Origin: Gammaproteobacteria bacterium
GTDB lineage: Bacteria; Pseudomonadota; Gammaproteobacteria; Steroidobacterales; Foliamicaceae
Length of the DNA stretch: 40,628 nucleotides
Reading direction: 5' to 3'
NCBI GenBank assembly: GCA_026707445.1
Contig: JAPOWV010000029.1
Location: forward strand, 1-40,628
A model generated the notes under the pieces. That model ran no database searches. It was not told the origin of the DNA and was given only the letters and a program-made list of their open reading frames with translations. Within the stretch, counting starts at the first letter, position 1; every line of letters starts with the position of its first letter. This document shows positions 27,405 to 36,924 of this stretch, one piece after another. The translations under genes and the position numbers were made by a program.

Positions 27405-28808
27405 TCAGGTATATCCCGCCTGCCGGCAGAGTCCGTCGATAGCGATGTTGTAGTCCATGCGCTCGCCGCGCCAGCGGCAGCGGGCGGTTTGGGCGTCGAT
27501 TTTCAGGCCGCGCTCCGCGTTGAACGCCGCCAGCCGCTGCGCTTCGGAGACTGCCGGATTGTTTCCGCGGAAACAATCTTCCTGTGCCTTTCCAGCCGGC
27601 GGGATCACCCGGCCGTCCGGGTGCAGGAACTCGATCTCGCCCTCGTTCATGCGAACGCCAAAGCCCCCTTCATGCACCTTCCGGTGATGAAACGAACACA
27701 AAGTGACCAGGTTGTCCAGGGCGCCATCGCAGCCCAGACGGCGCGCCGTCTCCACGGCCACACTACGACCATTGTCAAATTCCGCGCCGCTGCTCTCCGG
27801 CACGTCACACAATGCGTCATGGGCGATGTGCACCACCACTTCGTGGGCGCCTGCGGCCGAGCCGGAGCACTTGCCGGCCAGGAATCGTCCGAGGATATGC
27901 TCCAGCGCATCCGCTCGCCGCTGGCTTACGCTGCGAGCGGGTGCTTCCGCGGAAACATCTTCAGGGGCTCTGCAAAGATGGTACCAACGCGCGGATTGCG
28001 TTCTGGATGTTTCCGCTGAAACGTCGCTATGCATCGGGCGTGCCGCCAGCGGCTCAGAAGTTTCTGCGGAAACATCCGCAGAGACCGCGTCAGCCGCACC
28101 CGCAGGCTCAGCCGCCTCGGCTTTCTCGGCCTCTCCGCCTCGCTCTTCGAGTTCCGCGTGGGCCGCTTCCAGCGCCTTGAGCAGCATCTCGCCCACCTCC
28201 GGCGCAAGCCGGGCTTCCAACTTCACGCTGCCGTCGCTGTCCCGCCGGCAATCCAGGTAGCGCCGCTCGTGCATGGCCTCGGCCTCGCCGCGTTCAAGAT
28301 AACGCACCACCCGCCTGAAACCGCGCACCGTTCGCTCCACATGCGCGGCCGTGCCGTTGAGGGCAATGTGCAGCAATTCCTCTTCCGTTTCCGCCGTGGC
28401 CACCCGCGTGAGCGCGCGAACCTTTGAATACGACAGCCGGCCCTCAACGAAGGCAGCCTGGATCTTCGGAAGCGATTCCAGCGCCCTTGCCGTGCGCACC
28501 TTCTCTCTCGCCGCCACCGCGCCGATGCCGCATTGCCAGCTCAGCCAGTGGGCGCAGTTCGCCACGCCGTGCTGGGCCCAGCCCTCCCGGCGGTCGAATT
28601 CCGCCAGCAGAGCCAGGAAGTGCGCCGTGGCCGTATTGATGTTTCCCCACAACTCCGTGATCTGCGCCTCCAGGGCGTTGAGGGTTTGCTCTTCCTTCTG
28701 CCGCTCGGCTAACCAGGCATCACTGCCTGGGAGCGGATCGGAGGCGTTGTAAGAACGATGTTCGGCGTCGCGAACAGGGGCGGAGGAAGCATTGCTGTGA
28801 AGGTCCAT
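27405..28808 (-). CDS. DUF222/HNH-type protein with a truncated HNH core
   Basis: A 467-residue DUF222-type protein. The DUF222 half is clear: GWAQHGVANCAHWLSWQCG (about 76-94), AREKVRTARALESLPKIQAAFVEGRLSYSKVRALTRVAT. The usual partner is a C-terminal HNH nuclease. Here the text runs from ETARRLGCDG (about 353-362) straight into ALDNLVTLCSFHHRKVHEGGFGV, so the stretch of roughly 60 residues that normally holds the CRFPGC-type zinc cysteines and the first His-His pair is absent. The remaining HH..VHEGG end is intact. Nuclease activity is therefore doubtful. Between about 240 and 290 three DVSAE-type peptides recur, encoded by a DNA palindrome repeat. The start ATG 28808 has a GGAG site and a good promoter. 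DUF222/HNH genes are often multi-copy; their biological role is unsettled. Confidence 0.82.
   Translation of the reverse strand: MDLHSNASSAPVRDAEHRSYNASDPLPGSDAWLAERQKEEQTLNALEAQITELWGNINTATAHFLALLAEFDRREGWAQHGVANCAHWLSWQCGIGAVAAREKVRTARALESLPKIQAAFVEGRLSYSKVRALTRVATAETEEELLHIALNGTAAHVERTVRGFRRVVRYLERGEAEAMHERRYLDCRRDSDGSVKLEARLAPEVGEMLLKALEAAHAELEERGGEAEKAEAAEPAGAADAVSADVSAETSEPLAARPMHSDVSAETSRTQSARWYHLCRAPEDVSAEAPARSVSQRRADALEHILGRFLAGKCSGSAAGAHEVVVHIAHDALCDVPESSGAEFDNGRSVAVETARRLGCDGALDNLVTLCSFHHRKVHEGGFGVRMNEGEIEFLHPDGRVIPPAGKAQEDCFRGNNPAVSEAQRLAAFNAERGLKIDAQTARCRWRGERMDYNIAIDGLCRQAGYT
27557..27578. repeat. Perfect 22-bp palindrome, core GTTTCCGCGGAAAC
   Basis: A perfect inverted repeat lies inside the 3' part of the DUF222/HNH gene, with symmetry centre between 27567 and 27568. 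It encodes DCFRGNN on the minus strand, a different reading frame from the three related copies upstream in the same gene. This points to a DNA-level element, not a protein motif. Confidence 0.8.
27940..28076. repeat. Three imperfect copies of the same palindrome
   Basis: Copies sit at 27940-27959, 28006-28025 and 28057-28076, each a 20-bp variant of a palindrome with core TTTCCGCGGAAA and flanks GATG/CATC, with one to three mismatches. On the coding strand all three read DVSAE(T/A). Their centres are 66 and 51 bp apart, both multiples of three. They form a low-complexity linker between the DUF222 and HNH-derived parts. Confidence 0.75.
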
Positions 28809-28843
28809 TTCGAGGCTCCGTTCAGTCCGTTGACAGTATCGGA

Positions 28844-28872
28844 ACTATAGCATAATTCACCAACAGAATCAA
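28844..28872 (-). promoter_or_regulatory. Sigma-70 promoter of the DUF222/HNH gene
   Basis: On the minus strand TTGATT, a 17-base spacer, then TATAGT with a TGC extension before it. This gives a predicted start about 29 bases upstream of the ATG. It is one of the clearest sigma-70 promoters in the window and lies in AT-rich DNA. Confidence 0.65.
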
Positions 28873-28988
28873 TATTTTATGATATCTTTCCGGGTTATCC
28901 GTGCGGCGCCCTGAGTGCAGTGTGCTCCTCCGGGAGTGCAACTTCACAGGGGTCCCGCTACGTCCTGAAAACCAAAAACCGGCGATGC

Positions 28989-29017
28989 TTTACATTCCCC
29001 CGGAATACGTCGATAAT
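28989..29017 (+). promoter_or_regulatory. Sigma-70 promoter of the relBE-like operon
   Basis: TTTACA, a 17-base spacer, then GATAAT. Transcription would start near 29024, at the edge of two inverted repeats, leaving a leader of about 48 bases before the antitoxin ATG. Confidence 0.65.
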
Positions 29018-29023
29018 ACAATT

Positions 29024-29054
29024 GTCATATACGTATGACGTGCAATACGCACGT
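29024..29054. promoter_or_regulatory. Two inverted repeats, probable antitoxin operators
   Basis: GTCATA-4-TATGAC (29024-29039) is followed and touched by ACGTGC-5-GCACGT (29038-29054). Both straddle the predicted start site and lie just before a ribbon-helix-helix antitoxin gene. Such antitoxins repress their own operon by binding short inverted repeats, so these are likely operators. The protein-DNA match itself is inferred. Confidence 0.55.
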
Positions 29055-29071
29055 GAACTTGTGAGCGAATC

Positions 29072-29284
29072 ATGCTAGCCGTCCGCCTGCCGGAAGACAT
29101 CGAAAAGCGCATCGCTGAACTGGCCTATCGCACGGGCCGGACCAAAACCTATTACGTAAAAGAGGCGATCATGGGAAAGATTGACGAATTGGAGGACAAA
29201 TATCTCGCCCTGGACCGCCTGGAGAATCCCGAAAAACGATGGTCCCTGGAAGAGATGGAGCAGGGACGTGACATGGAAGGTTGA
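29072..29284 (+). CDS. RelB-type ribbon-helix-helix antitoxin
   Basis: A 70-residue protein. The N-terminal MLAVRLPEDIEKRIAELAYRTGRTK-type segment is a ribbon-helix-helix DNA-binding unit: a short strand (LAVRLP) then two helices with a TGRTKT turn, close to chromosomal RelB/StbD-like antitoxins. The C-terminal half (about 35-70) is charged and would wrap the toxin. It should neutralise the RelE-like toxin encoded next and repress the operon through the inverted repeats just upstream. It overlaps the toxin gene by 17 bases, typical of such pairs. The ribosome binding site is weak (GTGAGCGA), and nothing is missing from the fold. Confidence 0.88.
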   Translation: MLAVRLPEDIEKRIAELAYRTGRTKTYYVKEAIMGKIDELEDKYLALDRLENPEKRWSLEEMEQGRDMEG

Positions 29285-29534
29285 GTTCGACGACCGGGCC
29301 GCAAGGGAACTACGGAAACTCGACCCGCAGATACAGGAAGACATCCTGGCCTACCTGCGCAAACGCATCGCCACCTCCGAAAATCCCCGGCGGTTCGGTA
29401 AATCCCTGTCCGGGGGCCTCCGCGGACTATGGCGCTATCGAGTCCGGGATTATCGGCTGATTTGCTCGATCTCCGAACGAGAAAAGACCGTCGTGATATT
29501 GCGTGTCGGTCATCGTGGAAAAGTGTATGCCTGA
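29268..29534 (+). CDS. RelE/ParE-superfamily toxin
   Basis: An 88-residue toxin starting at GTG 29268 (MTWKVEFDDRAAREL), with GGAG seven bases upstream. The longer open frame from 29181 has no such start and would overlap the antitoxin almost fully. The sequence follows the RelE fold: RELRKLDPQIQEDILAYL helices, GKSLSGGLRGLWRYRVRDYRLIC strands and a final ILRVGHRGKVYA. The basic Arg/Lys residues and the final Tyr suit ribosome-dependent mRNA cleavage as in RelE; ParE-like gyrase inhibition is less likely but not excluded. It lies inside the accessory block. Confidence 0.88.
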   Translation: MTWKVEFDDRAARELRKLDPQIQEDILAYLRKRIATSENPRRFGKSLSGGLRGLWRYRVRDYRLICSISEREKTVVILRVGHRGKVYA

Positions 29535-29552
29535 GTCCGTTTCCAGGCAGGG

Positions 29553-29570
29553 AAAAAGGCTCCGCAGAGC
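29553..29570 (-). terminator. Weak intrinsic terminator candidate after rsmI
   Basis: Downstream of the rsmI stop the minus strand has GCTC-TGCG-GAGC followed by CTTTTT. The stem is only four base pairs, so efficiency would be low. It lies in the 91-bp gap between relE and rsmI. Confidence 0.3.
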
Positions 29571-29625
29571 GGGCATCCTTCGCTGACAAGTCGCGTGGCA
29601 AAAGTCCCGCCGCTCATCAGGTTGC

Positions 29626-30501
29626 CTATTCGCGTACCTGCAATTCGAGTGCGCGGCTGTAGGCGACGCGGCGCGGAGTCCCGGTAAGCTTCGCGCCCAG
29701 ACGGGCGGCCTGCCGGGTAGGTAGCTCTTCAAGCAGCGCCGTGAGGATGGAATCCAAGGCGGCCTCGTCCCCGTCGGGTCCGCCGTCGCCGCCCAAAACC
29801 AGGGTGAACTCGCCTTTGAGAACGATTTTCCCCGATGCGGCCTTCCGGCACAGGTCGGCGAGCGTTCCGCCGTGCGTGCTCTCGTGGATCTTGGTCAATT
29901 CCCGCGCCAGAAACGCCTTGCGCTCGCCGCCGAAGACCTCCCGCATGTCCTGAAGGGCCGCCGTCAGCCGGTGCACGGCTTCGTAGAAAACCAGGGTCTC
30001 CGGAACCGCCTTGATTTGCTTGAGCCGCGATCGCCGCGCCGCCTGCCGGGAGGGCAGGAACCCCTCGAAGTGAAAACGGTCCGCGGGAAAGCCGGCCACC
30101 GACAGGGCCGCCACCGCGGCGCAGGGTCCGGGCAGAGGAGTCACGCGTATGCCCGACTGTCTTGCCTCCCAGACCAGCCGCATTCCCGGGTCGCTGATTC
30201 CGGGCGTCCCCGCGTCGCTCAACAGGACCAGGTCCTCCCCCGACAGCAGTCTTCCCAGCAGTTCGGGAGTCCTGGAACGCTCGTTGTGGGCGTGCAGGGA
30301 AATCAACGGAGAGCGTATGCCGAGGCTCTGCAGCAGCCTGCCCGCGCGGCGCGTATCCTCCGCCGCCACGCCGGACGCACGCTCAAGAACCGCCTTCAGC
30401 CGCGTGCTAACATCGTCCAGGTTGCCAATTGGAGTGGCGGCGACAAACAAGGCCCCCGCTTCTTCAGGCGCGCCCGGCCCCGCCACCTTCGCAACCGCCA
30501 T
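29626..30501 (-). CDS. rsmI: 16S rRNA (cytidine-1402 2'-O)-methyltransferase
   Basis: Methylates the 2'-OH of C1402 in 16S rRNA near the decoding centre. The 291-residue protein has the tetrapyrrole-methylase-like fold: VAATPIGNLDDVSTR near residues 20-35, AEDTRRAGRLLQSLGI, the SAM-site LLSDAGTPGISDPG, and FYEAVHRL in the second domain. The start ATG 30501 has an ideal GGAGG seven bases upstream. Frames running further upstream are shadows of lpoA. Its start abuts the divergent lpoA start with no bases between (CAT next to ATG). Confidence 0.95.
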   Translation of the reverse strand: MAVAKVAGPGAPEEAGALFVAATPIGNLDDVSTRLKAVLERASGVAAEDTRRAGRLLQSLGIRSPLISLHAHNERSRTPELLGRLLSGEDLVLLSDAGTPGISDPGMRLVWEARQSGIRVTPLPGPCAAVAALSVAGFPADRFHFEGFLPSRQAARRSRLKQIKAVPETLVFYEAVHRLTAALQDMREVFGGERKAFLARELTKIHESTHGGTLADLCRKAASGKIVLKGEFTLVLGGDGGPDGDEAALDSILTALLEELPTRQAARLGAKLTGTPRRVAYSRALELQVRE

Positions 30502-32321
30502 ATGATCACCTCCGTGCCCCGCCCAGCCAGGCGTTCCGCAGCGTTTCCGCCGGGGCGCCGTGCCCGGTTTGCGGCACTCGCAAGCATAGCGCTTGTCGCC
30601 ATCGCCGCCTGCACTCCGGCGGATCGAATGAGAGCTTCCGCCGAGGAACTGGCGGCCCTCGGCGACCAGGCGCGCACTCTCTCCACGGGCGGAGACCACG
30701 GCGCCGCCCGCCAAGTTTACCTTTCCATGGTTCGACGGGCGCCCCCGCAGGCGCGGCAGCGATACCAGATCCTGGCGGCGCGGGAAGCGGGGCGCGAGGG
30801 CCGGAACAGGCGGGCGCTCAGCGAACTCCAGACGATCGAACCGGGCGCCGAATGGATCGGACTCTGGTCGATCGCGGCGGCCGAGAGCGAAAGAATGGTC
30901 AACGGCCCGCGCGCAGCCTACGAACGCCTGGCGACTATCGATCCCAAGCGGTTTCCCGACCTCGCCGGGGACTTGCTCAGAACCCGGTCCGAACTGCTTT
31001 TCGCGCTGCAGATGCCGGCCCAGGCATTGGAAGACCTGACGCTGCTCGGCGCGGGATTCGCCGCGGGCGATATCGAGAGCGCCGGGTTCACCTGGTCGCT
31101 GCTGCGCGATTACCGCGCCCAACTGACTACCGACGGCGTGGAAGGGGTCCCATTGGGTTGGATAGAACTCGCCTTGCTGACCAGCGAACTGGAGGCCGAC
31201 CCAACTGAAGCGCGAGCCGCCCTGCAGGGCTGGCAGGAAAGGTTTCCGCAGCATCCGGCCATCGATCTGCTGGGTGACACGATAACTCCCGAGATTTGCC
31301 GGTCCGCCACGCATCCTTCCCGCATTGCAATGCTGTTGCCGGGGACGGAACAATACGCTGCCGCCCGGCGGTCCCTGCGGGACGGGTTCCTGGCCGCGCG
31401 TTTCGCGTTGAAGTCATCCTGCGCCGGCCCCCAGGTCGCGTTCTACGAAGTCGGCGACCCCCTCGACGCGGCGCGGGAATGGAGCCGTGCGGTGGAGGAA
31501 GGCGCGGAAATCATTGTCGGGCCGCTGCTGCCCGAATCGGTCGAGAGGGTCGCTGCAATCGCCGGCGAACGTCCGACGCTGGCGCTGAACCGTCTGCGGG
31601 CCGGCTCTCCGCCGCCCCGCTTCGAAGAGTTCGCCCTCTCTCCTGAACACGAGAGCCGGCAGGCGGCGCGTCACGCCCTCGGCCGAGGGCTTAGGCGGGC
31701 GCTCGTCCTGTATCCCGGGAGCGGCTGGGGAAGACGCATCTATCGCAGTTTCGCGGAAGAGTATCAGCGCGGTGGTGGCGAGATCATTGCGAGGGAGCAG
31801 TACAGCCTGGCGGCGGTGGACTATTCGGACCAGATCGGACGCCTGCTGAAGATCGGCGCAAGCAGTCGCCGGCACCAGGAGCTGCAAAGGCGCCTGGGTA
31901 GAAGCCTGAGCTTCGAGCCGCGCCGGCGCCGGGATGCGGACCTGGTCTTCGTGGTGGCGCGCGCGGCCCAGGGCCAGTTGCTGGTCCCCCAGTTGCGCTA
32001 CAACTATTCGGGCGATCTGCCGATCTACGCGATTCAGAACGTCTTCGATCCCGAGCATCTCGACAATCGCGACCTGAACGGCGTGGAAATGCCTGCGCTG
32101 CCCCTGCTTGCGGACCGGCATGCGCAGGTGGTGCATGGTGAGTTCTCGCCCGACTGGCTTGCCGCCTCGGGATTCAACGTTTCTCTGTTCGCCATGGGCT
32201 ACGACAGCTTCAAGCTGGCGCTGTCCCTGTTTGACGGGCCGCAGGGACTGGGCCGGGGCATTCGCGGCCTCACCGGCATCGTCTCCCGTGCTCCGGACGG
32301 GCGGCTGCAACGGGAACTGGC

Positions 32322-33736
<1,415 letters not shown>

Positions 33737-33772
33737 ACCGGTGGTTTGAACCGGGCCGGGCGCGCCGCGCCG

Positions 33773-34369
33773 TCAGGCGGCCAGCGGGCGCATGTCCCGC
33801 TCCAGTTCGGACAGGCCCTCCATGAACGAGGGGCGGCCAAAGACTCTCCGCATATAGCCGTACAGGGCCTCGGCCCGCGGGCCGGGATCGATGCCGTAGC
33901 TGCGCAGGCGCCAGAGCACGGGCGCCAGGCTGCAGTCCACGAGGGAGAACTCATCGCCCAAAAAAAAGCGGCTGGATTCCACCGCTTCGGAAACTTCTAT
34001 CATCGCCTCCCTGAGCTGCCGTTTCTCTCCTTCTCCGTCCTTCTGGTCCAGTCGTGCCGCCAGATTGTAGAAATCGTTCTCGATCCGGTGCAGCGCCAGC
34101 CGGAAATGCGCCCGGCGCTTGGGGTCGACCGGCATCAGCGGCGGCTGCGGAAAGCGTTCGTCGAGGTAATTGATGATGATTCGGGAGTGATAGACCGCCA
34201 GCTCCCGATCTACAAGCGTCGGCAGCGTGTTGTAAGGGTTCAGCAACTGAATATCCGACGGAAGATTGCCGTCTCGCACCTGAACAATTCGCACACCGAT
34301 GTTCTTTTCCGCTACAACTATTCGAACCCGGTGACTATGAAGATTGATGGGACTGGAATACAGGATCAT
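33773..34369 (-). CDS. sspA: Stringent starvation protein A
   Basis: A 198-residue glutathione-S-transferase-fold protein that binds RNA polymerase and affects stress and starvation gene expression in E. coli. Family stretches seen: MILYSSPINLHSHRVRIVVAEKNI, LNPYNTLPTLVDRELAVYHSRIIINYLDERFPQPPLMPVDP, and the C-terminal SLVDCSLAPVLWRLRSYGI. As in other SspA proteins the typical GST catalytic residue is not obvious. It lies eight bases past murA and is followed by sspB. Confidence 0.95.
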   Translation of the reverse strand: MILYSSPINLHSHRVRIVVAEKNIGVRIVQVRDGNLPSDIQLLNPYNTLPTLVDRELAVYHSRIIINYLDERFPQPPLMPVDPKRRAHFRLALHRIENDFYNLAARLDQKDGEGEKRQLREAMIEVSEAVESSRFFLGDEFSLVDCSLAPVLWRLRSYGIDPGPRAEALYGYMRRVFGRPSFMEGLSELERDMRPLAA

Positions 34370-34377
34370 GGGCCGGA

Positions 34378-35631
34378 TTATACGCGGCGGATAACCGCTC
34401 CCAGATCGTTCAATTTCTCCTCAATTCGCTCGTATCCGCGGTCCACATGGTAGACGCGGTGAATCACGGTTTCGCCTTCGGCGACCAGCGCGGCGAGCAC
34501 CAGGCTGGCGGAAGCTCGCAGGTCGGTGGCCATTACCGGGGCGGCCTGCAACTTCCGGACACCGCGTATCAGGACCTCCCGGCCCAGGGGTTCGATGTCC
34601 GCACCCATGCGCTTGAGTTCCGCCACGTGCATGAACCTTTGCTCGAAGACGCTTTCCCGAACCAGCGCGTGTTCGCTGGCGATCGCATTCAAGGCCGTGA
34701 ATTGCGCCTGCATATCGGTAGGGAAGCCGGGCCAGGGCGCGGTAACGAGATTGACCGAATGCGGTCGGCGTCCCTGCATGTCCAGCTCCACGAAACCTTC
34801 GCCGCGGCGGACCGTGGCGCCCGTGTTCCGGAGCGCGCCCACGACCTCGCCCAGGGCAAGTTCCCCATTGAACCGGGCCACGACGCGTCCTCCGGTCATG
34901 GCGCCGGCAACAAGATAAGTGCCGGCCTCGATGCGATCGGGGAGAATCGCGCGGCTGGCGCCGTGCAGCCCCTTCACGCCCCTGACGGAAATGCGCGAAC
35001 CGCCGGCTCCGGAAACCTTCGCGCCCATCGCATTGAGGCAGTCGGCCAGATCGCGCACTTCGGGTTCCCGTGCGGCATTCTCGATGACCGTCTCGCCTTC
35101 TGCCAGGACCGCGGCCATCAGGATATTCTCGGTCCCGGTTACCGTGGGCAATGGCAGATCGATACGGGCTCCCGTGAGCCCGCGGCAGCGCGCGGAAATA
35201 TAGCCGCCCCGGATTTCCACTTCCGCTCCCATGCTGCGCAGCGCATCGACATGGATATCTACCGGCCGGGCGCCGATGGCGCAGCCCCCGGGCAGTGAGA
35301 CGTCGGCCCGCCCGAAGCGCCCCAGCAAGGGGCCGAGGACAAGAAGCGACGCGCGCATCGTGCGCACGAGTTCGTATGGCGCCGAAAACGACTCCGGGTC
35401 CTCAAGCGAAACGCTGGTCCTGCCGGGCGCCGAGCCATTAACTCTGGCGCCCAGGATCCTGAGCAGGCGCAGCATGGTATGCACGTCGCGCAGGTCGGGC
35501 AGGTTCGCTAATTGCAGCGGCTCCGGGCTGAGCAGCGAGGCCGCCAGTATCGGCAGGGCCGCGTTCTTGGCGCCGGAAATGGGAACTTCGCCGTCCAGCG
35601 TTGCGCCGCCGGAGACAACAAATTTATCCAC
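34378..35631 (-). CDS. murA: UDP-N-acetylglucosamine 1-carboxyvinyltransferase
   Basis: First committed step of peptidoglycan synthesis: adds enolpyruvate from PEP to UDP-GlcNAc. The 417-residue protein has K22 and N23 in ISGAKNAALPI and the catalytic C117 in LPGGCAIGARPVDIH. That cysteine is the residue fosfomycin alkylates, so the enzyme is of the fosfomycin-sensitive type by this residue. The gene overlaps the ibaG stop by eight bases, the conserved ibaG-murA pairing. It is followed by sspA after eight bases. Confidence 0.97.
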   Translation of the reverse strand: MDKFVVSGGATLDGEVPISGAKNAALPILAASLLSPEPLQLANLPDLRDVHTMLRLLRILGARVNGSAPGRTSVSLEDPESFSAPYELVRTMRASLLVLGPLLGRFGRADVSLPGGCAIGARPVDIHVDALRSMGAEVEIRGGYISARCRGLTGARIDLPLPTVTGTENILMAAVLAEGETVIENAAREPEVRDLADCLNAMGAKVSGAGGSRISVRGVKGLHGASRAILPDRIEAGTYLVAGAMTGGRVVARFNGELALGEVVGALRNTGATVRRGEGFVELDMQGRRPHSVNLVTAPWPGFPTDMQAQFTALNAIASEHALVRESVFEQRFMHVAELKRMGADIEPLGREVLIRGVRKLQAAPVMATDLRASASLVLAALVAEGETVIHRVYHVDRGYERIEEKLNDLGAVIRRV

Positions 35632-35890
35632 GCGGCGACTCTGTTTCCCGCCCCGGCAGCCGGTCCCACTCGCCGGGTGTGTATGCGCTTATCGACAGGG
35701 CGTGAATCTCCCTGCCCATGCGCGGGCCCAGCGCTTCATATACGATCCGGTGGCGCCCCAACGGGCGCAGTCCCTCGAAGGCGTTGCTGACTACGGTGGC
35801 GCTGAAGTGCGTGTTATCCTCGCTCGCGACGCTGACTTCGCTGCCGGGCAGGTGCGCCGAAATCAGAGCGGAAATTTCCCCCGGTGTCAT
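35624..35890 (-). CDS. ibaG: BolA-family protein IbaG
   Basis: An 88-residue BolA-like protein; in E. coli IbaG partners monothiol glutaredoxin in iron-sulfur trafficking and acid response. The family region SNAFEGLRPLGRHRIVYEAL with the conserved His is present. The start ATG 35890 (MTPGEISALISAHLPG) is taken from homologue N-termini; fifteen upstream codons of the open frame are unlikely to be used. It diverges from yrbG across 35 bases. Confidence 0.93.
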   Translation of the reverse strand: MTPGEISALISAHLPGSEVSVASEDNTHFSATVVSNAFEGLRPLGRHRIVYEALGPRMGREIHALSISAYTPGEWDRLPGRETESPRG

Positions 35891-35925
35891 CGCCGGGATT
35901 TTACTTTCAATTCGAGCGCACACTC

Positions 35926-36891
35926 TTGAACACACTTGTCTTATGGTTGCTCGCCGCGGCAGTCGGCCTGGCTCTTTTGGCGTACGGCGCCCGGCTGTTC
36001 ATCGAGGGGGCCGCCGACGGGGCCAGGCGCCTGCGCGTTTCCCCGATGCTGGTGGGCGTGTTCCTGGCCGGCTTTGCAACCTCAATGCCCGAGGCCGTGG
36101 TGGCGGCGGTCGCGGCCTACAGGGACAGCGTGGAATTGGCGCTGGGTAACGCCGTCGGTTCCAACATCGCCAACATCGGCCTGGTACTGGGCGCGGCCGT
36201 GCTGTTCATGGGCATGCGGCCCGAACGGGGCGCCGGCAGCATGGAGCTCGGAGCGATGTCGGCCGTCACCGTACTGGCCTGTCTGCTGGTTCTCAATCAG
36301 TATCTGTCGCGGCTGGACGCCCTGGTGCTGTTGGCAGCGCTGCCTCTGGTGGCCTGGCTGCTGGTGCGAAACGCCGGCCGGCGGGGGACCATGGAGGTCC
36401 CCGACGACCAGGTGCAGGCGGCCGGGCGCAGCCTGCCGCGCAACGCCGCGTACGCCGTGCTGGGGCTGCTCCTGCTGCTGGGGGGCGCGGAACTGCTGGT
36501 GCGCGCCGCCCAGCGCGTCGCCGCAATCGCCGGCGTGGGAGAACTGGTGATCGGCGCAACGATAGTCGCCATCGGCACCAGCCTGCCGGAGTTGGCCATC
36601 ACGATCGCCGGCGCGATCAAGCGCGAAGCGGAACTCGCCCTGGGCAACGTTATCGGGTCCAACATATTCAACCTGCTGGTGGTCATCGGCGTGGCGGGCG
36701 CGATCGCGCCTTCCGGGTTCTCTCCGCAGCTGCTGACCCTGCACGTGCCGATGCTTCTGGGCTTTACATTGTGGTTTGTCGCTTTGGCCGCACTGTGCCG
36801 GATGCGGGGCCGCCTGGGCCCTGCCTGGAGCGCGAGCCTGCTGCTGCCCTTTGCGCTGTATCTGGTCGTGGTGATAGCGTTGGCGGCGTAG
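35926..36891 (+). CDS. yrbG: YrbG-type calcium/sodium exchanger (CaCA family)
   Basis: A 321-residue inner-membrane exchanger of the Ca2+:cation antiporter family, with ten predicted helices. The two alpha-repeats are clear: SMPEAVVA with GNAVGSNIANIGLVLG, and SLPELAI with GNVIGSNIFNLLVVIG. These hold the ion-binding acidic and Asn/Ser residues. I take TTG 35926 (MNTLVLWLLAAAVG) as start, since the GTG 35884 reading overlaps the divergent ibaG start. yrbG opens the kdsD-kdsC-lpt run, as in E. coli. Confidence 0.93.
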   Translation: MNTLVLWLLAAAVGLALLAYGARLFIEGAADGARRLRVSPMLVGVFLAGFATSMPEAVVAAVAAYRDSVELALGNAVGSNIANIGLVLGAAVLFMGMRPERGAGSMELGAMSAVTVLACLLVLNQYLSRLDALVLLAALPLVAWLLVRNAGRRGTMEVPDDQVQAAGRSLPRNAAYAVLGLLLLLGGAELLVRAAQRVAAIAGVGELVIGATIVAIGTSLPELAITIAGAIKREAELALGNVIGSNIFNLLVVIGVAGAIAPSGFSPQLLTLHVPMLLGFTLWFVALAALCRMRGRLGPAWSASLLLPFALYLVVVIALAA

Positions 36892-36924
36892 TTCGTTCCG
36901 CGTCCCGGATTATCATGCCCGTCC

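Noticed and set aside
27940..28076. Repeats considered as a CRISPR array
   Set aside because: Only three to four imperfect 20-bp palindromes with unequal spacing, located inside an open coding frame; no cas genes nearby.
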